A stretch of DNA of 64,000 bases from Lineus longissimus (lineage: Eukaryota > Nemertea > Pilidiophora > Heteronemertea > Lineidae): contig NC_088319.1 in NCBI RefSeq assembly GCF_910592395.1, forward strand, positions 8,434,001 through 8,498,000. Direction: 5' to 3'. Positions within the stretch are counted from its first letter, which is position 1. Every line of letters starts with the position of its first letter. This document shows positions 45,627 through 54,713 of the stretch, piece by piece. A model generated the notes under the pieces. The model was not told where the DNA came from. It ran no database searches and saw nothing but the letters and a program-made list of their open reading frames with translations. The position numbers and the translations under genes are program-made.

Positions 45627-46571
45627 ATGTTTGCGATTCCTATGTTTCAAGTTGTTGCCCTAAGACATAATAGAAGAGCAGAGAACTTTATTCGAACGCC
45701 TGCCTACAGTGGAGAACCGATTGAGCGGCATATGAGGCTCAACCAAGAACAATTTGATCACCTTGTTGATTATTTTCATGGATGGAGGCAGGCTAATCAC
45801 CAGGGGAATGGCCAAGTCAACGCAAGTACATCTTCAAGAAGAATGAACACTTTTTTGCACTACCTCGCTTCAGGAGGCTTTCACAGACAGGTCGGTTATG
45901 CTGTTGGTTATGCTAAGCCAACTGCAATATTACATGTGACTGAGGTTTCTGACTTTTTCTTTGACATAGCTGCGCGTCATATTTCATTCCCTGAGCAGGA
46001 TGAGTTTGATCAACTGGCCCAGCCTCTGGTTGATATCGACGGAGTTGAGCGGCAAGTGATTCTTTTCATAGACGGCGTTATTGTGAAAATCCAAAAGCCT
46101 GATAGGGCTGGTGATGCGTATTACTGTGGGAGGCCGGGGAAATGTTGCGACTCCATCAACGTGCAGTACGTTGTAGATCGATTTGGCAGGGTAAGACACG
46201 TTATAAGCGGAGTACCTGGATCGACGCACGACAAAACAGCGGCCGAGTGGTCTCGAGAATTGTTCGACTTCCTTGATCAACTTCCAGAGGAGTATGTTAT
46301 GCTTGGTGATCCTGCCTACAGGAACCTGCACCGATCTGTGCTGATTACTTTTACTGGAAATAATCTTCGACAGGAACAACTAGATTTTAACAACAGATGC
46401 ACTCGACTCCGTCAAATAGTTGAGAGGTCTATCGGATGTACTGAACTGATATGGAGGATCAATCAGCTAAAAGAGAATAGGTACGCTGCGAAATATGGCC
46501 CTGTTTTTCCATCAAAATGCACTGTAGCAACATGCGTGTTACACAACCTTTACACCAATTTCTTGGCTTGA
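45627..46571 (+). CDS. Harbinger transposase (HARBI1-like, DDE_4 family)
   Basis: I chose the ATG in 'gccATGTTTGCG' (45627) because the upstream 29 codons read through subterminal repeat motifs. The 314-residue product has a helical N-terminus (LNQEQFDHLVDYFHGW) and a DDE nuclease core. Visible catalytic candidates are Asp in LFIDGVIVKIQKP, Asp in YVMLGDPAYRN and Glu in LRQIVERSIGCTELIW; GVPGSTHDKTA is the usual segment between. It ends CVLHNLYTNFLA, the typical C-terminus, so the length is complete. It would cut at the element ends with help from the SANT/Myb-like partner encoded at 47028-47813. The frame is unbroken, so the copy may be recent. Confidence 0.88.
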   Translation: MFAIPMFQVVALRHNRRAENFIRTPAYSGEPIERHMRLNQEQFDHLVDYFHGWRQANHQGNGQVNASTSSRRMNTFLHYLASGGFHRQVGYAVGYAKPTAILHVTEVSDFFFDIAARHISFPEQDEFDQLAQPLVDIDGVERQVILFIDGVIVKIQKPDRAGDAYYCGRPGKCCDSINVQYVVDRFGRVRHVISGVPGSTHDKTAAEWSRELFDFLDQLPEEYVMLGDPAYRNLHRSVLITFTGNNLRQEQLDFNNRCTRLRQIVERSIGCTELIWRINQLKENRYAAKYGPVFPSKCTVATCVLHNLYTNFLA

Positions 46572-47027
46572 ACCATATGTGAAAGACAAAGACAAAAGTA
46601 AAATAACTGAAAATGATTGCTTATTCTTAGTATCCCCAATTTAGTAACTGAAAGAGAAGCCTACTTGGCTGTCCAATCTGTGGCATGTCACTACTTGTAA
46701 ACAACTCCTGAACCAAAAATATGATGGAATAGTCATGGCTAGAACTGAAGAAACAAAATAGTCTGTTATCACACAACAATTGTACCTCTCTGTTTTGTGG
46801 GTATAGTATAGATCAAGCCACCACTATAAAGAGCCATCTATAAAATTAACTAAAACTAATTCCTTGCTGTTAGCGTGACAAATCGCAGTTTCTGTAACTG
46901 TTTTCATCAATAAAATGTTGTTCACTCAGCAATCATGGTAATTAATTGCATAAAAAGAGTCTTGTCTGTATGACGGGACTCGGTGCTTGAAAAATCCGGT
47001 ATTGAGCGGGTTAGTAGGGCCTGTAAT
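46572..47027. other. convergent 3' region between the two Harbinger genes
   Basis: No coding sense; AT-rich. AATAAA-type signals occur near 46908 ('catcaataaaatg'). Both genes end into this stretch. Confidence 0.4.
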
Positions 47028-47813
47028 TTAGTCGGTATCAGGTAATTGTTCAATAATGGTTATTCCTCTCTCCTCCAACACAGCAGCACGGAATAAACGA
47101 ATCTCGTACACAAGTTCACGGAGCGTATCCCTGATTTCTTTCATCAAGTCACAAGTTTGCTCTTGATGTTGCACAGAAGAGTTCATGAAATCACTTTCGT
47201 CCCTGGCCTTCTTTCCTGTGGTCACCGGGGGCATCATTTGTGAAGCAGGACGTTTTTTTCCGGCACTGGTACTGGCATCGGTTCCTGCCTGAACAGTTGG
47301 CGTTCCAGACCTTGATGTCGAAGGGGATGGAGTACTCCTATCTGAGCTGATGACAACACCGCGGTCATCTGGTATGCTGCAGTTTTCATCGCTAGGGGTT
47401 TGGGGACGGGAGTTCGTTGCAGATCCTGGCCTAGTGATGCCGGTTGGTGTCATAACAATTGCAGGTCTGGCTGCCCCGCCCTTCGGATAATAAAGTCGAT
47501 GGAAAGAGTCAAAAAGTTCAAATAATTCACGAGAGTCCTTGAGTTTTAAACCAGGGTGCATATCATCTGTTGCAGCCCCTGAAGCCTGCTGTGTCTTGAT
47601 GGCATCTCGATATTCCTTCCCTAGGTTCTTAAGCATATTTTCAACCACTTCGGCGTGGGTACCAACGTGGTTCCCTACTGCTGCATAAAATTCCTGGACC
47701 AGAGCATTCTTCTTGGCACGACGAAATGCCTCATGGTGATCAATCATGTACTCAAGAGTTTGCATCCTCTTCTCGAGTGTCCACTGGAAGCGTTTCTTCC
47801 CCTTTCCGTCCAT
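47028..47813 (-). CDS. Harbinger companion protein with SANT/Myb-like (trihelix) domain
   Basis: 261 residues from MDGKGKKRFQWTLEKRM. Residues about 8-75 form a trihelix-like pattern with FQWTLEKRMQTLEYMID, the basic YRDAIKTQ helix and intervening aliphatic spacing. The middle is Ser/Thr/Pro-rich (SDRSTPSPSTSRSGTP) with a basic patch GKKRPAS that could act in nuclear import. The C-terminus (LMKEIRDTLRELVYEIRLF) is likely a coiled coil. In Harbinger elements such a protein binds the subterminal sites and brings the transposase to the DNA; the numerous 'aggtgttaac' motifs at both ends are candidate sites. Single intact frame, convergent with the transposase. Confidence 0.75.
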   Translation of the reverse strand: MDGKGKKRFQWTLEKRMQTLEYMIDHHEAFRRAKKNALVQEFYAAVGNHVGTHAEVVENMLKNLGKEYRDAIKTQQASGAATDDMHPGLKLKDSRELFELFDSFHRLYYPKGGAARPAIVMTPTGITRPGSATNSRPQTPSDENCSIPDDRGVVISSDRSTPSPSTSRSGTPTVQAGTDASTSAGKKRPASQMMPPVTTGKKARDESDFMNSSVQHQEQTCDLMKEIRDTLRELVYEIRLFRAAVLEERGITIIEQLPDTD

Positions 47814-48176
47814 GATGACTGCTCAGATGACAGACTTACACTTAAGATCTACGCATAGTCCAATTCAACCTCTCTTCAACATGGGCAAAGTGCCAGACCT
47901 GTGCAACCAGGAAACCAAGTGAAACTAACATCATTATGTAACTGTGGCATGGATTATTTACCACTGACATGTGCCAGGCTTGGCACCTTGCCCATGTAGA
48001 AGTAAAGTATCTAGAAGGTGTTAGGAAAGTATTATTCAAGTGTAATCTTGGTGTAACTCAGGTGTCACCAAGGTGTTAACCTGAACTTGGTGTCTAGGGT
48101 TCAGGTTAACACTTTTCACAGAGATTACACTTGGATAATCTAGGTGTAGAGTTAACTCTGAGATTTGACCTCACCC

Positions 48177-49035
48177 ATTGTGCCACCTCGTAGATATTTG
48201 GACACTGCCCGAAACGAGCAGGGAAGTCTCTTCATTGATTCCTCAAGGATATTCGATTTTGGGTGGCAAATGGTAGAGTTAACCCAGAATATAATAATTT
48301 TACATTCGTGTCTACTAGTGGCAAATCTAATACTGTCACAAGACTCGATTGGGAGGTGTACTGGCTGTAAAGTAGACCTCATATCTGATTTTGTTGAAGA
48401 ATTAGATTTGAGTCGATTGTTAGGTGAGAGAAGTAATGCCCTGATCACTCTGTAGCTACCATGATACTAGACTGTGGTGGGCGAATTAAGATGCCAATCA
48501 AGGGGCAAGTAGAAGGTGTTTTTTCGATCGGCAACCTAATCCCTAGATTCTTAATAATGTTTTGACGGCTCGGAGAGAACAAGAACGTGTAGATGAGGTG
48601 TATGATAATTTGTTTAAGGCAATAATCTCCGAGATGGTCTCACACCTGCGTTTTGTTGATGTTGGCCCTAAGTCAAAGAAATTGCAGAGACACTGCAAAC
48701 TGTATTGCAACAACGAATTCTCGGCATTATGGTATGATGTAACAAAGAAAGAAAGGGCCTTTGTGAAAAGTACTAGGCATAAGGACGCTAGGTCACGGTT
48801 TGACCGACGACTAAGGTTCTAGGAGTGTATTTATTCCATAAATAAGATGTTAGTGTTTGACGAGATGCAAACAACGGATCCGAGGTCCTTTTGGGATGCG
48901 GTCAACATACAGAGCATGCTCCGCACAAAATAGTGAACTCTTCACTGTCTCCATTTTCCGCTTACACAGTAGACAGTTCACAGTTGGCCAGATGCTTTCG
49001 CCGTCTATTATCCGCTTCTTGAATTAACAATGAGT
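48177..49035 (+). pseudogene. LINE endonuclease C-terminal part and linker
   Basis: Continues the endonuclease after the Harbinger insertion: VPPRRYLDTARNEQGSLFID, then frame-shifted NGRVNPEYNNFTFVST and CKVDLISDFVEELDLSRLL. From 48562 a linker frame has QRHCKLYCNNEFSALWYDV and SRFDRRLRF, then MLVFDEMQTTDPRSFWDAVN. Several frame changes; no RT follows. Confidence 0.7.
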
Positions 49036-49040
49036 GGGCC

Positions 49041-49835
49041 CATACGTGAGACAAAAGTTACCAGATTGTGACACGTGGCTGTGAATGATAGGATCCTGAC
49101 CCCTGATCACTGCCAAACTTCATACGTGAGACAAAAGTTACCAGATTGTGACTCGTGGCTGGGAATGATAGGACCCTGACCCCTGATCACTGCCAAACTT
49201 TATATCTGAGACAAAAAGTTACCAGATTGTGACTCGTGGCTGTGAATGATAGGACCCCGACCCTTGATCACTGCCAAACTTTATATGTGAGACAAAAAGT
49301 TACCAGATTGTGAATCGTGGCTGTGAATGATAGGACTCCGACCCCTGATCACTGCCAAACTTTATATGTGAGACAAAAAGTTACCAGATTGTGAATCGTG
49401 GCTGTGAATGATAGGACCCCGACCCCTGATCACTGCCAAACTTCATACGTGAGACAAAAAGTTACCAGATTGTGACTCGTGGCTGGGAATGATGGGACCC
49501 CGACCCATGATCACTGCCAAACTTCATGCGTGAGACAAAAATTTACCAGATTGTGACTCGTGGCTGGGAATGATGACCCCGACCCATGATCACTGCCAAA
49601 CTTCATACGTGAGACAAAAATTTACCAGATTGTGACTCGTGGCTGGGAATGATGACCCCGACCCATGATCACTGCCAAACTCATTCATACGTGAGACAAA
49701 AAGTTACCATTGAGATTGTGACTCGTGGCTGGGAATGATGACCCCGACCCATGATCACTGCCAAACTCATTCATACGTGAGACAAAAAGTTACCATTGAG
49801 ATTGTGACTCGTGGCTGTGAATGATAGGACCTAAC
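49041..49835 (+). repeat. ~81-bp minisatellite, ten copies
   Basis: Units start at 49041, 49121, 49201, 49282, 49363, 49444, 49525, 49604, 49686 and 49772, each with 'cgtgagacaaaaagttacc', 'gattgtgactcgtggctg' and 'gatcactgccaaact'. The last two are lengthened by 'cattgag' and 'tcatt' insertions that they share, so the array grew stepwise from one end. Confidence 0.95.
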
Positions 49836-50339
49836 CGTCCCAACTCCTCATACTCTTGGCACATAGGGGAAAAAGGTCTCTTATTGTGACATGTTGGTGG
49901 AAATGATACCGCCTGTAGCCGCCCATCCTCGCTGCTAAAATGAAATAAAAGAGTCAAAATTTCAAATTCAAATTGATTTATTGATTGATTATCTATTCGA
50001 CTACAGTCAAAAACGATATATATAGTACAAATTAACAACACGTGGTCATTCAACAATATTCCAGAATATTCAATGGTATTCTTCGTTGCGCAAAAGCAAA
50101 CACACAGTAGAATGTTCACTGTTTAATGCGATATCGACAACAGTGAAATGCTCTACTGTTGTATAGTAGAGAGTACGTTGGTTTACGAACTCGTACACCG
50201 CTCTTTTATCGATTTGCGTCATATTCACAAAGCACTCGTTACTTCAATCGACCTCGTAACGGGTTACTAGAATTACGTGAGGTGTTTTAGGCTTCGTTGA
50301 GTTTTCGTAAATAGCTTGAAACACTTGTACGCTACAATC
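49836..50339. other. upstream region of the second Harbinger transposase
   Basis: AT-rich with 'caaattcaaattgatttattgattgatt' near 49962. A short hairpin, 'ctctactgttgtatagtagag', at 50151 may be part of an element end, but no matching partner was found to the right. Confidence 0.35.
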
Positions 50340-51197
50340 ATGGCAGCTGCGTTGGTTTTATTGGAAGAGGTTGAGGCCAGACGGGCTTTACGGCGGCAGC
50401 GTGTGTTTAGAGACAGATTACAACCACTCGACGTCTACGATGACGTAGATTTACATCAGCGGTACCGGATGACTCGACCAGTCCTCCTTGAAATCATCGA
50501 CCTGTTAGCAGGTGAGATTGCCCCAGCCACCATGCGATCACGTGCAGTACCAGCAACTCTCCAGGTCTGTGTTGCACTCAGATTTTTTGCTACCAGTTTT
50601 CAACTTGTTAATGGGGACATGGCTAGTGGCTTGAGTCAACCAACCATATCAAGGATTGTGACCAGAGTTTCCTCTGCTTTAGAAGCTAAAGTACAGCAGT
50701 TTATAGTGTTTCCTCGAACGGCTGCCGAGCAAGAGCGTGAGAAAGAGGGTTTCTACTATGAACGCCATCGGATTCCGAATGTCGTCGGCTGTATAGATGG
50801 TTCACTTATTCCAATTAAGTGTCCCTCCGTAAACGAGGCGTCTTATATCTGCAGGAAACAGCGACATGCCATAAATGTGCAAGGAGTCTGTTCGCATGAC
50901 TTGAAATTCACTAATATCGGTGCCCGTTGGCCAGGTGCCACACACGATGCGTTTATCTGGTGTAACTGCAGCTTAAAGGCGAAGATGGAACGTGGACTAC
51001 TGGATGATGGTGGATACCTGCTAGGTGACAGTGCCTATCCTCTCAGACCCTACCTAATGACCCCTGTATCCCACCCAGAAGATGCTGCAGATAGACGATA
51101 TAACGTTCACCACCGGCGAGTTCGAAGCATCATTGAACGAACATTTGGAAGATGGAAAAACAGATGGAGGTGCTTTACTTATTTTATTGCCAAATAA
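50340..51197 (+). CDS. HARBI1-type Harbinger transposase H2, shortened C-terminus
   Basis: The start is the ATG in 'aatcATGGCAGCTGCG'; an in-frame ATG eight codons upstream is less likely. The order is that of HARBI1: LDVYDDVDLHQRYRMTR, helix-turn-helix LSQPTISRIVTRVSSAL, Asp in VVGCIDGSLIPIK, ARWPGATHDAFIW, Asp in LLGDSAYPLRPYLMTP and Glu in SIIERTFGRWKNRW. The usual tail with a VLHN motif is missing: the frame ends CFTYFIAK at 51197, about 50 residues early. It may be a truncated gene or continue after an unrecognised intron. Its companion gene pieces lie on the other strand to the right, the same convergent layout as H1. Confidence 0.8.
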   Translation: MAAALVLLEEVEARRALRRQRVFRDRLQPLDVYDDVDLHQRYRMTRPVLLEIIDLLAGEIAPATMRSRAVPATLQVCVALRFFATSFQLVNGDMASGLSQPTISRIVTRVSSALEAKVQQFIVFPRTAAEQEREKEGFYYERHRIPNVVGCIDGSLIPIKCPSVNEASYICRKQRHAINVQGVCSHDLKFTNIGARWPGATHDAFIWCNCSLKAKMERGLLDDGGYLLGDSAYPLRPYLMTPVSHPEDAADRRYNVHHRRVRSIIERTFGRWKNRWRCFTYFIAK

Positions 51198-51485
51198 ACA
51201 ACCGAACCATCACCAATTACTGCTTGGGAGAAATATGTGTGATTGGCCACAACAACGGTTAAACAACAAAATTCTGTAGATCTACCATAACACATGAGGA
51301 AAAAAACTATGATATCTACCATAACACATGATTGTTTTGAAGAAAAAAACTATGATAAGCAATTATATATCTCACACAGGTTACACATGTAGTAGGCTAC
51401 AACTCAGTCACCTAGGGCAGGTGTAGAACCCAGGCACAATTGTCCGTAATATTTCGGCAGTGTTAACAAGTTTCCCATGAAGGAA

Positions 51486-51818
51486 TCACTCTCCTTTGCC
51501 CATATTTTCCAGTACAGCAAATGAAGACGGTCTAGACCTGTGTTCCTTCCGTTTTGGACCAAAATCCTCCGAACAATATTCCTCCGCTTTCGTGACTAGT
51601 ACCTCCAAAAGATGCACAGCCTTCTCAACTTCTACCCGCTCCTTCTCTACCTCAACTACTTCAGCTGCATGGGAAAGTTTCCTTTCTGCTGCAGATCCCA
51701 TGGATGAACCAGCCTTTCCTGATCGCCGGACAGAAGAAGATGAAGCTGAAGGAACGTCACCATCCGAGATGTCATCGACAGGATGAGTGATGAATGGCGC
51801 TACAACTCGACGATTTGT
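51486..51818 (-). CDS. Harbinger H2 companion protein, last exon
   Basis: Begins in phase 0 after the acceptor 'caacatttcag' (51819-51820) and ends at a stop at 51486. The product is Ser-rich (SASSSSVRRSGKAGSSMG) followed by a helical, charged segment HAAEVVEVEKERVEVEKAVH, likely a coiled coil. Position and convergent orientation suggest it is the C-terminal part of the SANT/Myb-like partner of the H2 transposase. The DNA-binding N-terminus was not found. Confidence 0.5.
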   Translation of the reverse strand, partial: TNRRVVAPFITHPVDDISDGDVPSASSSSVRRSGKAGSSMGSAAERKLSHAAEVVEVEKERVEVEKAVHLLEVLVTKAEEYCSEDFGPKRKEHRSRPSSFAVLENMGKGE

Positions 51819-52090
51819 CTGAAATGTTGACGAAATTAAAATCATGTTAATTTTAGTAAAATTCTTATGTAGTTCATTTCTTGACCACTCAAACTTTTTG
51901 GGGTGTGGGATGTACTGTCAAATGCAGCGTTCGTCTGTCTGTCGGTCGGTACGTTTCCTGTTCTAGCCGAGTAATTTGGGGGAAAGGGAGATGTGAAATT
52001 AGAACACTCCCTCCTTCCTTAAATACATAGATGCACAAACACCACTTCATGGGCCATCCCGCTAAATTAGTAATTTTTTTTCTATCTTAC

Positions 52091-52267
52091 CTTTGGTGAT
52101 CCCCGAAAGTCAAGTACAGATGACGTTCTTGCTGGGACAGAAGAACCACACTTTGAAGATTGCAAGCTGCGGCGTTGTGGTGGTGGAGTAGGAGAACGGA
52201 CGGCTTCATCGGAGTTGACATCATCACGGCGTGTCATGGTACATGAAGCTCTCTTATTTCGAGCAGC
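52091..52267 (-). CDS. Harbinger H2 companion protein, internal exon
   Basis: 177 bp (59 codons) between the acceptor 'cttatttttcag' and the donor 'AAAG gtaagat', both in phase 0 and compatible with the exon at 51486-51818. Content: AARNKRASCTMTRRDD, then SDEAVRSPTPPPQRR and VPARTSSVLDFRGSPK. Low-complexity Pro/Ser sequence. Confidence 0.5.
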
Positions 52268-52383
52268 CTGAAAAATAAGATCCATTGTGACTGATTACAA
52301 GCAAAAAATACAAATTGTTTGCTTCATGCATTAGTTTATAGGCTTTTATGATTATAAAGCTAATTATTTAGCGCTTAATACAA

Positions 52384-52596
52384 TATCACCAATATTTAAG
52401 GCATAAAATCGAGCAATTAGTCTTTAACATGGGTGAAGTAAACAATACTTAAAGTATCACCAATATTTAAGGCATAAAATCGAGCAATTAGTCTTTAACA
52501 TGGGTGAAGTAAACAATACTTAAAGTATCACCAATATTTAAGGCATAAAATCGAGCAATTAGTCTTTAACATGGGTGAAGTAAACAATACTTAAAG
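52384..52596. repeat. 71-bp tandem repeat, three copies
   Basis: Units at 52384, 52455 and 52526, virtually identical, each 'tatcaccaatatttaaggc' to 'gaagtaaacaatacttaaag'. It lies in an intron of the companion gene. Confidence 0.95.
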
Positions 52597-52599
52597 TCA

Positions 52600-52745
52600 G
52601 TGATTTCTGCAAATCTACACGAGCGGACGTCTTTGCTGGAAGAGGAGAATCTCCCATGGACTCCATAAACGATCGGGAGACGGGATTCCTTGGTGGTGGA
52701 GAAGGAGAACGGACGTCTTCATCGTAGACGGCAATGTCTGGGGAC
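52600..52745 (-). pseudogene. diverged duplicate of the companion-protein internal exon
   Basis: The minus-strand translation contains YDEDVRSPSPPPRNPVSRS and SPLPAKTSARVDL, parallel to SDEAVRSPTPPP and SVPARTSSVLDF in the exon at 52091-52267. No clean splice sites were seen at its left edge. Confidence 0.45.
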
Positions 52746-53191
52746 GCAATGGTATCTATTTCGTTTCAAAGTTCCTGTAAATTCAATTTTAGTGGTTGAA
52801 ATGGATATCAAAGAGAGGAGGGTTTGTTACATTCGATCGAAACAGCCTTGTGTAGTCAACAGTTGGTCCATATTATCGAATCAACATCGTTACAATATCA
52901 GGTTGTAGTGGTTGGGGGGGGGGGGGGGGTAGGGGTCCTCACTCGAGATTTTTGTATGATGAAGTTCGGGAGATTTATTTACCATTTTCGACATGGCATA
53001 CCAGTTTTACCCGTGGCAAAAAGAAGTATGCGTTATGCCTGTCACTTTTTTCTTGCCATGGGGGTGGTAGAGTTACTAACTCATTCTCTAGACTCGGCCA
53101 TCTTTGAAACGTGTCTTTGAACACTGGTTGCCAACAACTTACTTGTTCTGATATCTACGTTTCGAAATCGAAGTCGCGGTCCTCGTGGTTG
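52746..53191. other. no gene recognised; 16-bp G run
   Basis: A run of 16 G at 52914-52929. The 3' LTR of BEL/Pao copy 3 would be expected here but no copy of its 5' promoter sequence is visible. Confidence 0.45.
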
Positions 53192-53720
53192 TCATGGTCG
53201 CCGGAGACAGGCTCTTCTCATTAACACCAACTTGGCAATTGGTCGTTTTATATGCCCACATTTTGTTTTGACCTCAGCGACTCTGACTACACCGTCTGAG
53301 CCGGCAAAAACCTTAACTATTCTCCCTAGCAACCAACTACCGCAAGGGCGGTCAAAGTCACAAATCAAGACCAGATCATCAATTTTAAGGTTTTTACGGG
53401 AAGTAGACCACTTTTTCCTATTCATGAGGGTATGCAAGTAATCCCTGTACCATCTCTCCCAAAGTTTATTGGTCAAAGCTTGGGCCTGGCGCCAACGTCG
53501 CCCAATGGAAATTTCCTTTCCATAAAAAACACAAGGGGGCAGGTTTTCGCAAGTCTGGCCGAGCAGAAAGTGGTTGGGTGTAAGGGTCTCCAAGTCATCG
53601 ACATCATCACTAACGGAAATAATGGAAAATTATTCCGCCTCTGCAGCCACGGTGAGCAAAACTTCACCGGTGAGCGTTTTGACGACTGTAACGTACAGGG
53701 CGTGAACCGCCCCGAGCCGT
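53192..53720 (-). pseudogene. pol: BEL/Pao pol C-terminal domain (DUF5641-like), copy 3
   Basis: AVHALYVTVVKTLTGEVLLT precedes a stop near 53630, then DDLETLTPNHFLLGQTCENL, RRWRQAQALTNKLWERWYRD, LKIDDLVLICD and GSWLLGRIVKVFAGSDGVVR. This is the standard domain after the BEL/Pao integrase. The NNRPLTY segment before DD is damaged. Confidence 0.8.
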
Positions 53721-53734
53721 CACTTTTGGAGGGG

Positions 53735-54145
53735 AAATGTCCACGGCCTCCCAGAGGTCAGATGCTCGACTGTCTGTCTCCAGAGATCCTTCCCCTTATA
53801 TATGTTAATGGCAAGGTCATCCGACCACGAAGATAATCACGCAATTCTTTGGACTTACCCTCGTTCTTTATTTTGGAAGATTTAAAAAACTCGAGAGGTC
53901 TTTTTAAACGGCCTTGGTATGTTTTCCCTTTTTTGCCCTGAAGTTCTTCCTTGTCTAGCTCTCTCTCTCAGATGGGCGCCCTGTGGTCTGGTTTATATAC
54001 AGGCCCTATAAGGGCCAGCCAATGATAGCCGGTCACATGATGTTTCTAGTTTTGGGAGACTCGCGGCAGGATGCCCGAATTCCACGAACAACCCACCTGG
54101 TTAACTATAGTTACCCCGGCGGACTATAAGGGAACCAGTACACGA
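53735..54145 (-). mobile_element. LTR-like insertion inside the BEL/Pao integrase region
   Basis: Integrase sequence stops at ERLV (54146) and resumes at AVHALYV (about 53705). The intervening ~420 bp reads on the minus strand from TGTTTAGTCGTG through a TATA-like 'gtatataaacc' and an AATAAA ('aaaataaagaacg') to 'cccctccaaaagtga'. TG start, TATA box and poly(A) signal in this order fit a solo LTR of another element. No clear target duplication was found. Confidence 0.45.
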
Positions 54146-54592
54146 CTAAACAAGTCGTTCAGCTAAACCATTGAAGTGAGGCGCACTAGGGGGGTTAAAA
54201 TGCCACTCAACATTTTGCTGCAATAGCTGGCCAAAAATTCTAGACTGATTCCATTTCTCAATACATCTTCGGAGTTTGCGTTCGGCACCAACGAAGTTTG
54301 TACCGTTATCGGAGTAAATGATTTTTGGGCGACCTCTCAGAGCAATGAAACGACGAAGCGCAAGGATGAACGAATCGGTTTCCAAACTTTGAGCTATCTC
54401 AACGTGGATGGCCTTGGTAGTTAAACACACAAACAAACAACCGTAGCGCTTTTGCGATTTCCGGAATTGCGTAACTATGATTGGAGCAAAGTAATCAATT
54501 ACGAACGCATTGAACACTGGGGTGCCACCAAGAAGTCTGATTTGCGGTAAATCAGCCATCATTGGGGGCTTTGGCTTCGGCAACATGGACAC
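54146..54592 (-). pseudogene. pol: BEL/Pao integrase core, copy 3
   Basis: MMADLPQIRLLGGTPVFNAF, VIDYFAPIIVTQFRKSQKRY, LTTKAIHVEIAQSLETDSFI, KIIYSDNGTNFVGAERKLR and FNGLAERLV. The three catalytic acids (Asp in IDYF, Asp in YSDNG, Glu in AERLV) are all present. The frame is then cut by the LTR-like insertion. Confidence 0.85.
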
Positions 54593-54713
54593 GATCTAAG
54601 GACTCTGCTGATAGTGGAGCGCGCTTTAAGGATCCAAAATCCATTCTGCCGCATGTGGTTACAAAATTAATCAATGCCTTCATGGAACACAAGCCGGTGA
54701 TTCCTCAAAATGA
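54593..54713 (-). pseudogene. pol: BEL/Pao integrase zinc region, decayed, copy 3
   Basis: Scattered coding sense in several frames (ALINFVTTCGRMDFGSLKRA) between RNase H and the integrase core; the His-Cys zinc finger is not intact. Confidence 0.5.

Larger units (their letters stand above)
45328..48176. mobile_element. PIF/Harbinger element H1, 2.85 kb
   Basis: The ends are inverted complements starting GGGTGAGGTCAAATCTCAGAG. ATT flanks both sides (45325-45327 and 48177-48179), a 3-bp duplication as in Harbinger elements, although TWA is the usual form. Subterminal regions carry many 'aggtgttaac' / 'gttaacacct' motifs in both directions (45352-45600 and 48018-48115), likely protein-binding sites. 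It contains a transposase gene (+) and a SANT/Myb-like gene (-) arranged tail to tail. It sits inside a LINE endonuclease. Confidence 0.85.
40213..49035 (+). mobile_element. LINE copy split by three nested insertions
   Basis: ORF1-like sequence (40619-41190, 41518-41708), then endonuclease (44744-45324) and endonuclease end plus linker (48177-49035) follow one another on +. They are separated by a TTAA MITE (41191-41517), inverted-repeat element D (41709-44743, holding HINE B3) and a Harbinger element (45328-48176). The Harbinger target site is inside the endonuclease. That all pieces are one original insertion is inferred from order and strand. No reverse transcriptase remains before the minisatellite at 49041. 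Confidence 0.65.

Noticed and set aside
49041-49835. CRISPR-like spacing of repeats
   Set aside because: Whole units are repeated without unique spacers, in eukaryotic DNA; it is a minisatellite.
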